A stretch of 64,000 bases of DNA from positions 2,439,330 through 2,503,329 of the forward strand of contig JAJEEG010000006.1 in assembly GCA_022821085.1 (NCBI GenBank), given 5' to 3'. Position numbers and translations under genes: made by a program. The DNA comes from Candidatus Latescibacterota bacterium (GTDB lineage Bacteria; JAAXHH01). The notes beneath the pieces are model-generated. The model saw only the letters and a list, made by a program, of their open reading frames with translations, had not been told where the DNA came from and did no database searches. Numbering within the stretch: position 1 is the first letter of the stretch; each line of letters begins with the position of its first letter. Below are positions 54,392-63,572 of this stretch, one piece after another.

Positions 54392-56796
54392 TGGTATCTC
54401 ACTATCTCAGCATCGCACTGCGTAACATGATCCGGCGACCCGGCTACGACGGCCTGAATGTCATCGGACTGGCGATCGGCATCACGTGCTGCATGCTGAT
54501 TCTGCTGTATATCCAGAACGAACTGAGTTACGACCGATTCCACGCGCATGCCGACAGGATCTACCGCGTGGTAAACGGCGATTCCGCGCGCACGCCACCG
54601 GCAGCGGGACCGACGTTCAAAAACCTGTTCCCGGAGGTGGAGGAATATGCCCGGACGCGAGGCACGGTCAATATCTGGATGATGTCATACAAGGAGAATG
54701 GTTTTTACGAAAGCGACGTGTACAGGGTTAGCAAAGACTTCTTTAATGTGTTCGCCCTGCCGCTGTTACGGGGCAATCCGCGTACCGCGCTGGACGACGC
54801 CGTGCATCCCGAACAGACGGTCGTCATAAGCGAATCCATGGCGATGAAGCTCTTCGGCGATGAAGATCCCTTGGACAAGGTGATCCTTGCCGATGACGAG
54901 ATGAACCTTCGTGTAACCGGAGTGATGGAAGATGTCCCGCCCAATTCCCACTTCGCCGCCGATTACCTGGTCAGTGAGAACCTCGATGCAAACGATCGTC
55001 GTGAGAACTACCGGAACAACTGGTACAGTACGAGCCATTTCACCTATATCCTGCTGGCGGAGGGAACAGATCCGGTCGAACTGGAGGAAAAAATTGCCAG
55101 GTGGGCGAGTACCTATGAGCCGCTGGAGTCACTCAATATGCGCGGCTTGCCCTTCCGCCCCAGACTACAGCCGGTGACCGACATCCATCTGCGGTCTAAT
55201 CTGGAACTGGATATCGCAGGTCGTGGCGACATCGGCTATGTTTATGTCTTTTCGGTCGTGGCGTTTTCTGTCGTGCTGATCGCCTGTATCAACTTCATGA
55301 ATCTCGCCACGGCGCGGTCTACGATCCGTGCGAAAGAAGTGGCCATCCGGAAGACGGTCGGCGCAACGCGAAGCGAGTTGGTGCTGCAGTATATGGGCGA
55401 GTCCATGTGTTCGGCCGGATTGGCCCTTGTGATAGCCATGGGGCTGGTTATAGCCATCCTTCCATGGTTCAACACGCTGATGGGAACGGCGTTTCAAGTC
55501 AGCTACCTGGAGAACCCGGAACTGTTGTTGTGGCTGGCGGGCATCGCGCTGCTTGTGGGACTGCTGTCCGGCAGCTATCCCGCACTGTTCATCTCCCGAT
55601 TTCATCCGGCGAACATCCTCAAGGGTGAAATGACGGGCGGCGTTACTGGTTCCACGCTGCGCAAGGGTCTGGTGGTTGCACAGTTCGCGCTGTCGATCCT
55701 TTTGATCATCAGCACGGCGACGGTGTATCGACAGCTGGATTACATGCAAAACAGGCAACTGGGATTCGACAAGGATCAGGTCGTCGTTATCCCACTTATC
55801 GGAGGGGCAGAGCGAGATTTCAACACCTTCAAGGCGCGACTTTCTCAGAGTCCTCACGTTCAGGGGGTTACTAGATCTGGGCTGATGCCGGGACGTATGT
55901 TCAGTGCGGCTATAATGCCTGTCTTTCCGACACGACTGGCAGAACAGTCGGAAGATGACTTAGTCGGAATTCCCGCCCTGTTTGTATCTACAGATTTCGA
56001 AGAAACCCTTGGCCTCGACTTGATTGCGGGGCGTCCATTTTCCAGTGTGTTGAACGATGATTCGAATAACGCGGTGATCCTGAATCGGTCCGCGATTGAA
56101 CGTTTGGGCCTGGCCACACCGGAGGAAGCCGTAAGACGTCAGATACGATACAGAATGAGCCCGCCAATCAGGATCATCGGCGTCGTCGAGGATTTCCATA
56201 TGCAGAGCTTTCATAATCCTGTGGACCCCATGCAGTTGAGGTTCATGAACCGTGGCGGAGGCGGACAGGCTGCAATTCGATTACAGGCGCAGAATATCCC
56301 AGAAGGGATTAACGCGATTGAAGAAACATGGGCCTCGGTGTTTCCCCATTATCCCCTGGCGTATTCGTTTCTGGATGAAGACTTCGAGCAACTGTACCTG
56401 TCGGAGCAACGCACCGGCAATCTGCTCGGCGCATTCAGCTTCCTGGCCATCTTCATTGCGTGTCTGGGGCTGTTCGGCCTGGCCGCGTTCACCACCCAGC
56501 AGCGGACCAAGGAAGTGGGGATCCACAAAGTGATGGGCGCTTCGGTGATCCGCATTGTCGCCATTCTGTCGAAGGATTTCCTGGTACTGGTTGCGATTGC
56601 CGTGCCCGTCGCGTGGGGCCTGGCTTACTGGATCATGACCAACTGGCTGCAGAACTTCGCCTATAGGATCGATATCGGTCCTGCGTGGTTTCTGGTCGCC
56701 GCCTTCCTCGCGCTGGTTATCGCCCTGGCCACCGTCAGTTTCAAGGCGGTATCGACTGCGTTGACGAACCCGGTGGAAAGCCTGCGGTCAGAATGA
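54391..56796 (+). CDS. ABC transporter permease, MacB/FtsX type (copy 3)
   Basis: An 801-residue permease with the same layout as its neighbours; FtsX loops read RAKEVAIRKTVGATRSEL and TKEVGIHKVMGASVIRI. The ATG at 54391 overlaps the stop of copy 2 (TGATG), so the frame upstream of it is not coding. Its periplasmic domains differ from copies 2 and 4, suggesting a distinct partner. It is followed by copy 4 after 16 bases. The three genes are evidently one transcript. Confidence 0.9.
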   Translation: MVSHYLSIALRNMIRRPGYDGLNVIGLAIGITCCMLILLYIQNELSYDRFHAHADRIYRVVNGDSARTPPAAGPTFKNLFPEVEEYARTRGTVNIWMMSYKENGFYESDVYRVSKDFFNVFALPLLRGNPRTALDDAVHPEQTVVISESMAMKLFGDEDPLDKVILADDEMNLRVTGVMEDVPPNSHFAADYLVSENLDANDRRENYRNNWYSTSHFTYILLAEGTDPVELEEKIARWASTYEPLESLNMRGLPFRPRLQPVTDIHLRSNLELDIAGRGDIGYVYVFSVVAFSVVLIACINFMNLATARSTIRAKEVAIRKTVGATRSELVLQYMGESMCSAGLALVIAMGLVIAILPWFNTLMGTAFQVSYLENPELLLWLAGIALLVGLLSGSYPALFISRFHPANILKGEMTGGVTGSTLRKGLVVAQFALSILLIISTATVYRQLDYMQNRQLGFDKDQVVVIPLIGGAERDFNTFKARLSQSPHVQGVTRSGLMPGRMFSAAIMPVFPTRLAEQSEDDLVGIPALFVSTDFEETLGLDLIAGRPFSSVLNDDSNNAVILNRSAIERLGLATPEEAVRRQIRYRMSPPIRIIGVVEDFHMQSFHNPVDPMQLRFMNRGGGGQAAIRLQAQNIPEGINAIEETWASVFPHYPLAYSFLDEDFEQLYLSEQRTGNLLGAFSFLAIFIACLGLFGLAAFTTQQRTKEVGIHKVMGASVIRIVAILSKDFLVLVAIAVPVAWGLAYWIMTNWLQNFAYRIDIGPAWFLVAAFLALVIALATVSFKAVSTALTNPVESLRSE

Positions 56797-56812
56797 AGCG
56801 AGTGTAGTACCC

Positions 56813-59215
56813 ATGATCCGAAATTACCTCACGGTCGCCGTACGCAACCTCCTCCGGCAACCCGTCTACTCGCTCATCAATATCGCCGGGCTCGCCATCG
56901 GCATGGCGGCCTGCATACTGATCGTGCTGTATATCCAGGACGAGCTCAGCTACGACCGGTATCACCGGAACGCGGACCGGATCTACCGGATCGTCGACGA
57001 TTTCGAAAGCGGCGGGCAGACCATCAGGACGGCGGGGTCGCCCTTGAGCTGGGCGCCGGCGCTGAAGCGGGACTATCCCGAGGTCGAGCAGTTCGCGCGG
57101 ATGCGAGGCACCGCTACCGCATGGCTATTCAAAGTGGGCGAAGCCCAGTTTTACGAGAAAAAGGTCATCTGGGCGGAAGCTTCCCTGTTCGACCTGTTTG
57201 ATTTCCCGCTTGTCGCCGGCGATCCGAAAACCGCGCTGGCAGAACCCTTTACGATCGTCATATCGGAATCGATGGCGGCCAAGTACTTCGGCCGGGAAGA
57301 CGCCATGGGTCAGATCATGGGGGTGGATAACGTCTATGATTTCAAGGTGACCGGGATCATGCGGGACATACCCGCCAATACCCATATGCGGGCGGACATG
57401 TTCACCTCCTATTCCTCCCTGGCCACGCTCGGCGATTTTTACCGGGAAAACTGGCGGATTCATGACAACTTCTATACCTACGTGCTGTTGCGGGAAAACG
57501 CGGACCCGGCCGACCTGGAAGCGGAAATGCCGGACTTTCTCGAACGCTACGCCGGGGACACGTACCGAGAGACCGGCGTGGTGTTGCATCCGTCGCTTCA
57601 GCCGCTCGTCGACATCCACCTGTATTCGCAGCGGGAGGGCGAGTTCGAGCCCAACGGCGATATACGGTTAGTGGTCCTCTACACGCTCATCGCGATACTG
57701 ATTCCGCTAATCGCGTGCATCAATTTCGTCAACCTGGCCACGGCCCGTTCGGCCATGCGCGCCCGGGAGGTGGGCGTCCGGAAAGTTGTGGGCGCCGACC
57801 GGAGACAGCTTCTGGGGCAGTTCCTGGGAGAAGCCGTCGTCATGGCGGCGCTCGCCATGGTCATTTCGGTGATCCTGGTGCAGGCCGCCCTGCCCGCGGC
57901 GAATGCGATCGCCGGGAAGCAGCTTGTCTTTCCGCTCTCGAACGGACTGGTGCTGGCGGCGCTCGCGTCAGGAACGATCGTGATCGGGTTGGCCGCCGGC
58001 AGCTATCCGGCGATCTATCTTTCCGGGTTTCTGCCCACCGAGGTACTGAAGGGCAGCCTGGAAACAGGAACGCGGGGACTGAGTCTGCGCAAGATCCTGG
58101 TCGTCGTTCAGTTCGCCATGTCCATATTCCTGTTGGTCAGTACGGCGGTCATCTATGACCAGCTCGAATACATCAGCACCAAGCGGCTGGGTTTCAACAA
58201 GGAACAGGTGATGGTTATTCCCATCACGGGATCCTCGCAGCGGCCGAATACGCCCGTACTGAAAGAACGACTGTTTCAGTTACCCGGGGTATCGGGCGTA
58301 GCCACGACAAATGGCGTTCCGGGGATGCGGGTGGTTCCCATCATGGCGGTCCGGCCCGACGGGATGGCTCCGGAAGACCACCTGATGATGGCCACGCTCG
58401 AAGTGGATGAGCACTTCCTGGACGTGATGGAAATCGAACTCATCGCCGGCCGCAATTTCTCGCAGGACTGGGGGACGGACTCGACCACAGGCTTCCTGCT
58501 CAACGAGACGGCCGTTCGCTACCTGGGTTGGGGCACGCCGCTCGACGCGATAGGCAGGCCGTTCGAGTGGATCCCCCACGGCGGCGCCAAAGGCCGGGTT
58601 ATCGGCGTCGTGAAGGATTTCCACCTGCGAACGGTTCATGACGAGATCGAGCCCGTCGTCATACTGTCTCACCTGTATCACCAGTACGTGCTTATCCGGC
58701 TCGTACCCGGTGGTATGGCCGAGACCATTTCGCGTATCGGGGAGACGTGGCGGAGCGTCGATGCCAGGTTCCCGCTGGAATACTCGTTCCTGGACGAGGA
58801 TTTCGACGCACTGTACCAGGATGACCGGCGGCTTGGAGAGGTATTCGCGATCTTCGCGTTATTGGGCGCCTTCGTGGCCTGCCTGGGACTGCTGGGCCTG
58901 GCTTCCTACTCGATCCAGCAGCGCACCCGGGAGATCGGGATCCGCAAGGTACTGGGGGCGTCGATCGCAAGCGTTGTCGTGCTGCTGTCGATGGATTTTA
59001 TGAAATTCGTCCTGCTGGGCAACCTGATCGCCTGGCCGCTGGCCTACTACGTCATGATGCGGTGGCTGCAGAATTACGCCTACGCGGCGGACCTGGATTA
59101 CGCATGGTTTCTGGTGGGCGGCGCCGTCGCCCTGATCATCGCGTGGCTGACGATCGGAGCCCACGCGATGGCCGCTTCGAGGCGGAATCCCGTGAACGCG
59201 TTGAGGCAGGGGTAG
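56813..59215 (+). CDS. ABC transporter permease, MacB/FtsX type (copy 4)
   Basis: An 800-residue permease nearly parallel to copy 2 over its length; identical stretches include SLINIAGLAIGMA and SYDRYH in the first 50 residues, and GARMEDHLMMATLxVDEHFL-like text in the second periplasmic domain. Loops REVGVRKVVGADRRQL and TREIGIRKVLGASIASV are conserved. It ends 12 bases before a DUF6528-like gene. The two close paralogues flanking a more divergent one suggest duplication around copy 3. Confidence 0.9.
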   Translation: MIRNYLTVAVRNLLRQPVYSLINIAGLAIGMAACILIVLYIQDELSYDRYHRNADRIYRIVDDFESGGQTIRTAGSPLSWAPALKRDYPEVEQFARMRGTATAWLFKVGEAQFYEKKVIWAEASLFDLFDFPLVAGDPKTALAEPFTIVISESMAAKYFGREDAMGQIMGVDNVYDFKVTGIMRDIPANTHMRADMFTSYSSLATLGDFYRENWRIHDNFYTYVLLRENADPADLEAEMPDFLERYAGDTYRETGVVLHPSLQPLVDIHLYSQREGEFEPNGDIRLVVLYTLIAILIPLIACINFVNLATARSAMRAREVGVRKVVGADRRQLLGQFLGEAVVMAALAMVISVILVQAALPAANAIAGKQLVFPLSNGLVLAALASGTIVIGLAAGSYPAIYLSGFLPTEVLKGSLETGTRGLSLRKILVVVQFAMSIFLLVSTAVIYDQLEYISTKRLGFNKEQVMVIPITGSSQRPNTPVLKERLFQLPGVSGVATTNGVPGMRVVPIMAVRPDGMAPEDHLMMATLEVDEHFLDVMEIELIAGRNFSQDWGTDSTTGFLLNETAVRYLGWGTPLDAIGRPFEWIPHGGAKGRVIGVVKDFHLRTVHDEIEPVVILSHLYHQYVLIRLVPGGMAETISRIGETWRSVDARFPLEYSFLDEDFDALYQDDRRLGEVFAIFALLGAFVACLGLLGLASYSIQQRTREIGIRKVLGASIASVVVLLSMDFMKFVLLGNLIAWPLAYYVMMRWLQNYAYAADLDYAWFLVGGAVALIIAWLTIGAHAMAASRRNPVNALRQG

Positions 59216-59227
59216 CGGGGTATAAAC

Positions 59228-60091
59228 ATGCATGAGCTCATCGTTTGCGGCTGGGATGAAGTATTCATCCTGGATATGAGCCGCGAAGAACATGGTCTTC
59301 CCGCGAAGACCTGGAGTTGGAGGTCGGAAGACCGAAAAGACCTGCCTGACTACATGAAATCGCGATTCAAAACCACAGCCGAGTGCAAGGCTGTTGATCA
59401 CGGCCATCGCATCCTGGTCACGTCCTCGGGAGGTGGTGTCGCGCTCATCGAACGCGCAACCGGAGAAGTGGTGTTCTATGCAGCCGTACCCAACGCCCAT
59501 TCAGCCGAAATGCTCCCAGACAACAGGTTGGCCGCCGCGGCTTCACATGCCCGGGATGGCGACCGACTCATTCTGTTCGACTTAGTTTTTCCGGACAAGG
59601 AATTCTACAGCGACGATCTTCCATGGGGGCACGGCGTAGTCTGGGACAAAACCCGTCAGATCCTATGGGCGCTAGCCGATGAGGACATCCGGGTATATCA
59701 TCTGGTCGGCTGGGACACCGTTGAACCATCGCTTTCGAGAATCGACACCATTAAACTGCCGGAAGGATCGGGGCATGATATGTATCCTGTAGCCGGCTCG
59801 TCCTTTCTTTCCATCAGCACGGAGAAACATTGCTGGCTGTTCGATCGTGATCGCAGGGAGTTCAAACCCCACCACGTGCTTGCAGACGAAGCAGACGTCA
59901 AGAGTATTGCGGAGCATCCGGAAACGGGCCAGTTGGTTTATGTCCGGGCGGACAGCAATGAATGGTGGTCCGAGACCATTCGTTTTGAAAACCCGGCACG
60001 AGAACTTCATTTGCCGGGAGAACACATATACAAGGCACGATGGAACGTTGAATCAGGGAACACGGTTACCGGGTGGCCTTTGACGGGTTGA
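59228..60091 (+). CDS. DUF6528 family protein, beta-propeller-like
   Basis: A 287-residue protein with the DUF6528 pattern: ELIVCGWDEVFILDM at the N terminus, ECKAVDHGHRILVTSSGGGVALIERATGEVVFYA, NAHSAEMLPDNRL, HGVVWDKTRQILWALAD and GHDMYPVAGSSFLSIST. The strands suggest a quinoprotein-like beta-propeller of about six blades. Function is unknown. It starts 12 bases after ABC permease copy 4, so it may be in the same transcript, but has no signal peptide. Confidence 0.75.
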   Translation: MHELIVCGWDEVFILDMSREEHGLPAKTWSWRSEDRKDLPDYMKSRFKTTAECKAVDHGHRILVTSSGGGVALIERATGEVVFYAAVPNAHSAEMLPDNRLAAAASHARDGDRLILFDLVFPDKEFYSDDLPWGHGVVWDKTRQILWALADEDIRVYHLVGWDTVEPSLSRIDTIKLPEGSGHDMYPVAGSSFLSISTEKHCWLFDRDRREFKPHHVLADEADVKSIAEHPETGQLVYVRADSNEWWSETIRFENPARELHLPGEHIYKARWNVESGNTVTGWPLTG

Positions 60092-60142
60092 GGTTGCGGT
60101 TGGATGACTGATTTTTGTGACTGCGATTCAGGATAACTGATA

Positions 60143-60670
60143 ATGAAATGGGACTACTACCGTCCTCATATAGACCGAAGAGTTCCCGGTAACAAGGTCG
60201 ACCTGACTCCGCTGTGTAACGACTCGGAAGTTCGCGGGAACCTGATTCTGGACCTGGTCCGTCCGTTCCGAAACGTAGGCCTGGACAAGGTAGCGAGTCC
60301 TGAATCGCTGGGATATATCCTGGGAAGTGCGGCCGCCCAAAGGCTGAACTGCGGCTTCATACCTTTTCGAAAAGGCGGATTACTCCCTGTCCACCGCCAG
60401 CACAGGTCGCGAGTCTCCTTCACAGACTACACGAACACGAGGAAATCGCTGGAGGTAAACAGAAGCCTGATTGAACCCGGCGAACGCATTCTGATCATGG
60501 ACGACGTCATCGATACCGGCGCCCAGGTAAAGGCCATGATAAAGTTGATCGAACGCCTGGGTGGCGAGGTCGTCGGAGTTTCGGTCCTGGTGGCCGATGT
60601 AAGCCGAAAGACGACACATTTGATCAAAAAGTACAACGTCCATGCCATTCATATGGCGCTCGTCGGTTGA
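60143..60670 (+). CDS. Phosphoribosyltransferase, adenine-PRTase-like
   Basis: A 175-residue type I phosphoribosyltransferase. The PRPP-binding loop is ERILIMDDVIDTGAQVKA at about 114-131. FRKGGLLPVHR and the flexible-loop region TNTRKSLEVN are also present. It resembles the apt group (adenine or a related purine) but lacks enough detail to fix the base. AGGA precedes the ATG. It stands alone, ahead of a NUDIX gene. Confidence 0.87.
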   Translation: MKWDYYRPHIDRRVPGNKVDLTPLCNDSEVRGNLILDLVRPFRNVGLDKVASPESLGYILGSAAAQRLNCGFIPFRKGGLLPVHRQHRSRVSFTDYTNTRKSLEVNRSLIEPGERILIMDDVIDTGAQVKAMIKLIERLGGEVVGVSVLVADVSRKTTHLIKKYNVHAIHMALVG

Positions 60671-60743
60671 TCTCCAACAACGAACGTAGCGTAACACCTG
60701 TTACAGATATTGCCGAATACATACATTCCGAAAGTAGGCGACA

Positions 60744-61199
60744 ATGACCTCCGAATCCGATAACCAGCACACACAGCATATGCACATCGGTGCTTACGCT
60801 TTGTGCCGTGACCCTTCGAACCGACTTCTCCTGGTTCGGGCGACGAGTGGTCTGGAGGATGGCGGCCTGTGGACGATGCCCGGCGGCGGTATTGAATGGG
60901 GTGAGCATCCTGATGACGCGCTGGTGCGGGAATTGGAAGAAGAGACAGGGCTTGTAGACATAGAAAGTTACCGTGTGTCCGCGGTATATTCACATGCCTA
61001 TGAAAGTAGAACGGCTTGGCAGGGCGACCCGGTACACCACATAGGTATCGTCTACGAGGTTATTCTTGCGGCCTACGACCTGAGACCTGAACAAGAAGGA
61101 TCGACAGATCACTGCGAATGGCTCACCGAGAGCCAGGCCCGGGAACTGCCTCTTGGACCGCTCGCTGAATTCGCGGTCGACCTGGCATGGCCGAGTTGA
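60744..61199 (+). CDS. NUDIX hydrolase
   Basis: A 151-residue NUDIX hydrolase. The box GGGIEWGEHPDDALVRELEEETGL at 47-70 contains the complete G-x5-E-x7-R-E-x2-E-E-x-G-x pattern. The N-terminal ALCRDPSNRLLLVRA is the usual fold start. These enzymes cleave nucleoside diphosphates linked to other groups; the substrate is not indicated. It lies 33 bases before the GNAT gene on the same strand. Confidence 0.9.
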   Translation: MTSESDNQHTQHMHIGAYALCRDPSNRLLLVRATSGLEDGGLWTMPGGGIEWGEHPDDALVRELEEETGLVDIESYRVSAVYSHAYESRTAWQGDPVHHIGIVYEVILAAYDLRPEQEGSTDHCEWLTESQARELPLGPLAEFAVDLAWPS

Positions 61200-61232
61200 T
61201 AGCGATAGATTACCAGCGACAGGTTATCTTAC

Positions 61233-61775
61233 ATGATTGAACTGCGTGGCAAAAACGTGGTATTGCGGACCATGGAACGTGCCCATTGCCGCATCCTGTG
61301 GGAAAACTATGAGCCCGTGGAACCTATTCCGACTGAACCCGTCAGGCCCGGTCTTTCAATTGAAGGCGCGGACAAGTGGTTCGAGGAGATCCAGGAGAAG
61401 CAGGAAAAGACTCAGATTTACCTGGGTATCTTCGATGGTGAGTCTAATATCGTAGGTGACATACAGCTTGCAGATGTCGACTGGAGGAACCGCACGGCAA
61501 GCCTCGGTGCTGGAATCGCACGTAAGACGGAAAGAGGGAAGGGATACTGCACGGATGCCGCGGTGGTCATGCTTCGGTACGGGTTTGAACACCTGGACCT
61601 GTACAAAGTTTCGGCCGCGACGATTTCGAACAATGCGGGTGCCATCCGGGTACTGGAGAAACTGGGTTTTGTCCAGGAAGGAACCGAACGAGAGGCCGTG
61701 TTTTGGAGTAATCGTCGTTGGGACCGGCTTATGTTCGGCATTTTGAGAACCGAATTCAAGGCAAGGCAGGTGTGA
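61233..61775 (+). CDS. GNAT family N-acetyltransferase, RimJ-like
   Basis: A 180-residue acetyltransferase. VVLRTMERAHCRIL opens the family; GAGIARKTERGKGYCTDAAVVMLRYGFEHL is the acetyl-CoA-binding region (R-x-x-G-x-G/A), and NNAGAIRVLEKLGFVQEGTERE is the RimJ-like C-terminal part. It is more like the ribosomal-protein/small-molecule RimJ or spermidine-type branch than the GNAT gene at 5.8-6.2 kb. Acceptor unknown. Confidence 0.87.
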   Translation: MIELRGKNVVLRTMERAHCRILWENYEPVEPIPTEPVRPGLSIEGADKWFEEIQEKQEKTQIYLGIFDGESNIVGDIQLADVDWRNRTASLGAGIARKTERGKGYCTDAAVVMLRYGFEHLDLYKVSAATISNNAGAIRVLEKLGFVQEGTEREAVFWSNRRWDRLMFGILRTEFKARQV

Positions 61776-61832
61776 TCGAGGAATTGTGCGTTTTATACCA
61801 ACCTGATTGGATAAGGAACACGCAGGTAAAAT

Positions 61833-62186
61833 ATGAACCCAGCCCCCCTCAAAGACATCGTCACTTTCGAAGATTTCGAGAAGCTCGACATTCGAGCCGG
61901 TACGATTGTCTCCGTCGAAGACGTGCCGAAATCGAACAAGCTGATGAAATTGACGGTCGACTTCGGCGATCACACCCGGTCGATCCTGGCGGGGATAAAA
62001 CAAGAACGGGCGAACCCGCGTGAAATCGAAGGGAAGCAGGCGCTCTTCGTGGTGAACCTGGCCGAGCGGAAAATGGCCGGCGAAGTTTCCCAGGGCATGC
62101 TCTTCGATATGGGCTATGCGGACGGTCTTAAGCCGTGCCTGCTGGTACCCGAATTGCCTGTGCCGGACGGCGCGAGAGCGGGTTAG
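61833..62186 (+). CDS. csaA: tRNA-binding domain protein, CsaA-like
   Basis: A 117-residue protein consisting almost entirely of a tRNA-binding OB fold: FEDFEKLDIRAGTIVSVEDVPKSNKLMKLTVDFG, RSILAGIKQERANPREIEGKQALFVVNLAERKMAGEVSQGMLF. It matches CsaA, a chaperone-like protein, and the C-terminal domain of methionyl-tRNA synthetase; the length favours a stand-alone CsaA. It dimerises in known cases. The last residues end before the DegT gene by 117 bases. Confidence 0.88.
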   Translation: MNPAPLKDIVTFEDFEKLDIRAGTIVSVEDVPKSNKLMKLTVDFGDHTRSILAGIKQERANPREIEGKQALFVVNLAERKMAGEVSQGMLFDMGYADGLKPCLLVPELPVPDGARAG

Positions 62187-62303
62187 TGCCGTTCCGGGAG
62201 GGGTAGCCGAATTGGCGCGTCACACCTTGCCTCTCGGTCCTCGTATTGCAGGTGCCAAATGGTGCCTGGGCGGGATAAACATTGACGCGATTATGGAGGC
62301 AGC

Positions 62304-63572
62304 ATGACTTCCGGAACAGCGACTGGCAAATCTCAGCGTGAGCACGCGCGATATGGGGCCGCCACCCAGCAGGCATTCGACGGTCCCCTGCCGCAACCTT
62401 TTCCCCGGGAGATCGGTCCGCGCGCCAAGGAGTACCTGGCCGAGGTCGTCGATTCCGGGCTCACCTGCGATATGGTGGGCCGGTTCGAGCGCGCTTTCGC
62501 CGAGGCCAACGGCGTCGCGCACTGCATCGCCACGCCGGGCTGCACGCCGGCCCTGGCGGTGCTGGCGGCGGCCTTCGACTTCGAACCCGGCGACGAGATC
62601 GTGGTCAGTTCGGTCAGCGACTTCGGTACCGTGCAGGGCCTGATCAGCGCCGGCTACATCCCCGTGTTCGCCGACACCGCGCCCGGCTCGATCAACGTGA
62701 GCGCCGAAACCGTCGAGGCGTGCATCACCGAACGCACGCGGGCAGTCCTCGCCGTGCATCTGAGCGGCCTGATCTGCGACATGGACGCCATCAACGAAGT
62801 CGCCACGCGCCACGGGTTGGTGGTCTACGAGGATGCCTGCCAGGCGGTCTTCGGCCGGTACAAGGGCCGCTACGCCGGCACGCTGGCGTCGGCCGGGGGC
62901 TTTTCATTCGATTCGGAGAAGACCATGGGCTCCGACGTGGGCGGCTGCATCTTGACCGACGACGATGCGCTGGCCGAACGGGCCCGTTTCGTCGGCCACA
63001 GCCGCGCCGGCGAGATGGTGGAGCACTTCGGACGCGTCCACACGGTGAACGGATTCGCCCATCGCATGACCCAGTCCACCGCGGCGATCAGCCTGGCCCA
63101 GCTCGATATCATCCGGCCGCAGGTGGAGAAGCGCGATCGCATGATCCGCCTGTTGAGCGAACTCCTCGACGAGATTCCGGGCATCACGGCATTGCCTATT
63201 CCGCCGGAGACTGAAGTGTACTCCTGCTGGATGGCGGGATTCAACATCGACCCGGAACAGTTCCGATGCGACGTGGAGGAGTTCGGCACGCAGGTGGCGG
63301 CCGGCGGTATCCCCGGTGCGAGCCCTATGCGCTATTACCTGCTGCCGTTAGCCCTGCCATTCCTCGACGAGGCGGCGAAACAGCAGCGCTTCCCCTATTC
63401 GCAACCTCCCGCGTCACACACATACCGCTACGACGCTTCCAGTTGTCCGAATGCCCACGGAATCCTGGAGCGATTCATCCGCTGGAGCTCGTTCTGCGAC
63501 AAGTACGAGCCCCACCACTGCGAACAGGCGGCCGCGATCGTGCGCCGCGTTGCCGACGAGAACAGGATATGA
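62304..63572 (+). CDS. DegT/DnrJ/EryC1-type PLP aminotransferase
   Basis: A 422-residue aminotransferase of the DegT/DnrJ family. Asp177 of VVYEDACQ binds the pyridine nitrogen and Lys206 in FSFDSEKTMGSDVGG is the PLP lysine. HLSGLICDMDAI and the N-terminal TCDMVGRFERAFA also fit. These enzymes usually transaminate nucleotide-sugar ketones, but the family also includes sugar and secondary-metabolite transaminases. GGAGG is placed well before the ATG. It overlaps a downstream isochorismatase-like gene by four bases (ATGA), an unusual partner. Confidence 0.88.
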   Translation: MTSGTATGKSQREHARYGAATQQAFDGPLPQPFPREIGPRAKEYLAEVVDSGLTCDMVGRFERAFAEANGVAHCIATPGCTPALAVLAAAFDFEPGDEIVVSSVSDFGTVQGLISAGYIPVFADTAPGSINVSAETVEACITERTRAVLAVHLSGLICDMDAINEVATRHGLVVYEDACQAVFGRYKGRYAGTLASAGGFSFDSEKTMGSDVGGCILTDDDALAERARFVGHSRAGEMVEHFGRVHTVNGFAHRMTQSTAAISLAQLDIIRPQVEKRDRMIRLLSELLDEIPGITALPIPPETEVYSCWMAGFNIDPEQFRCDVEEFGTQVAAGGIPGASPMRYYLLPLALPFLDEAAKQQRFPYSQPPASHTYRYDASSCPNAHGILERFIRWSSFCDKYEPHHCEQAAAIVRRVADENRI

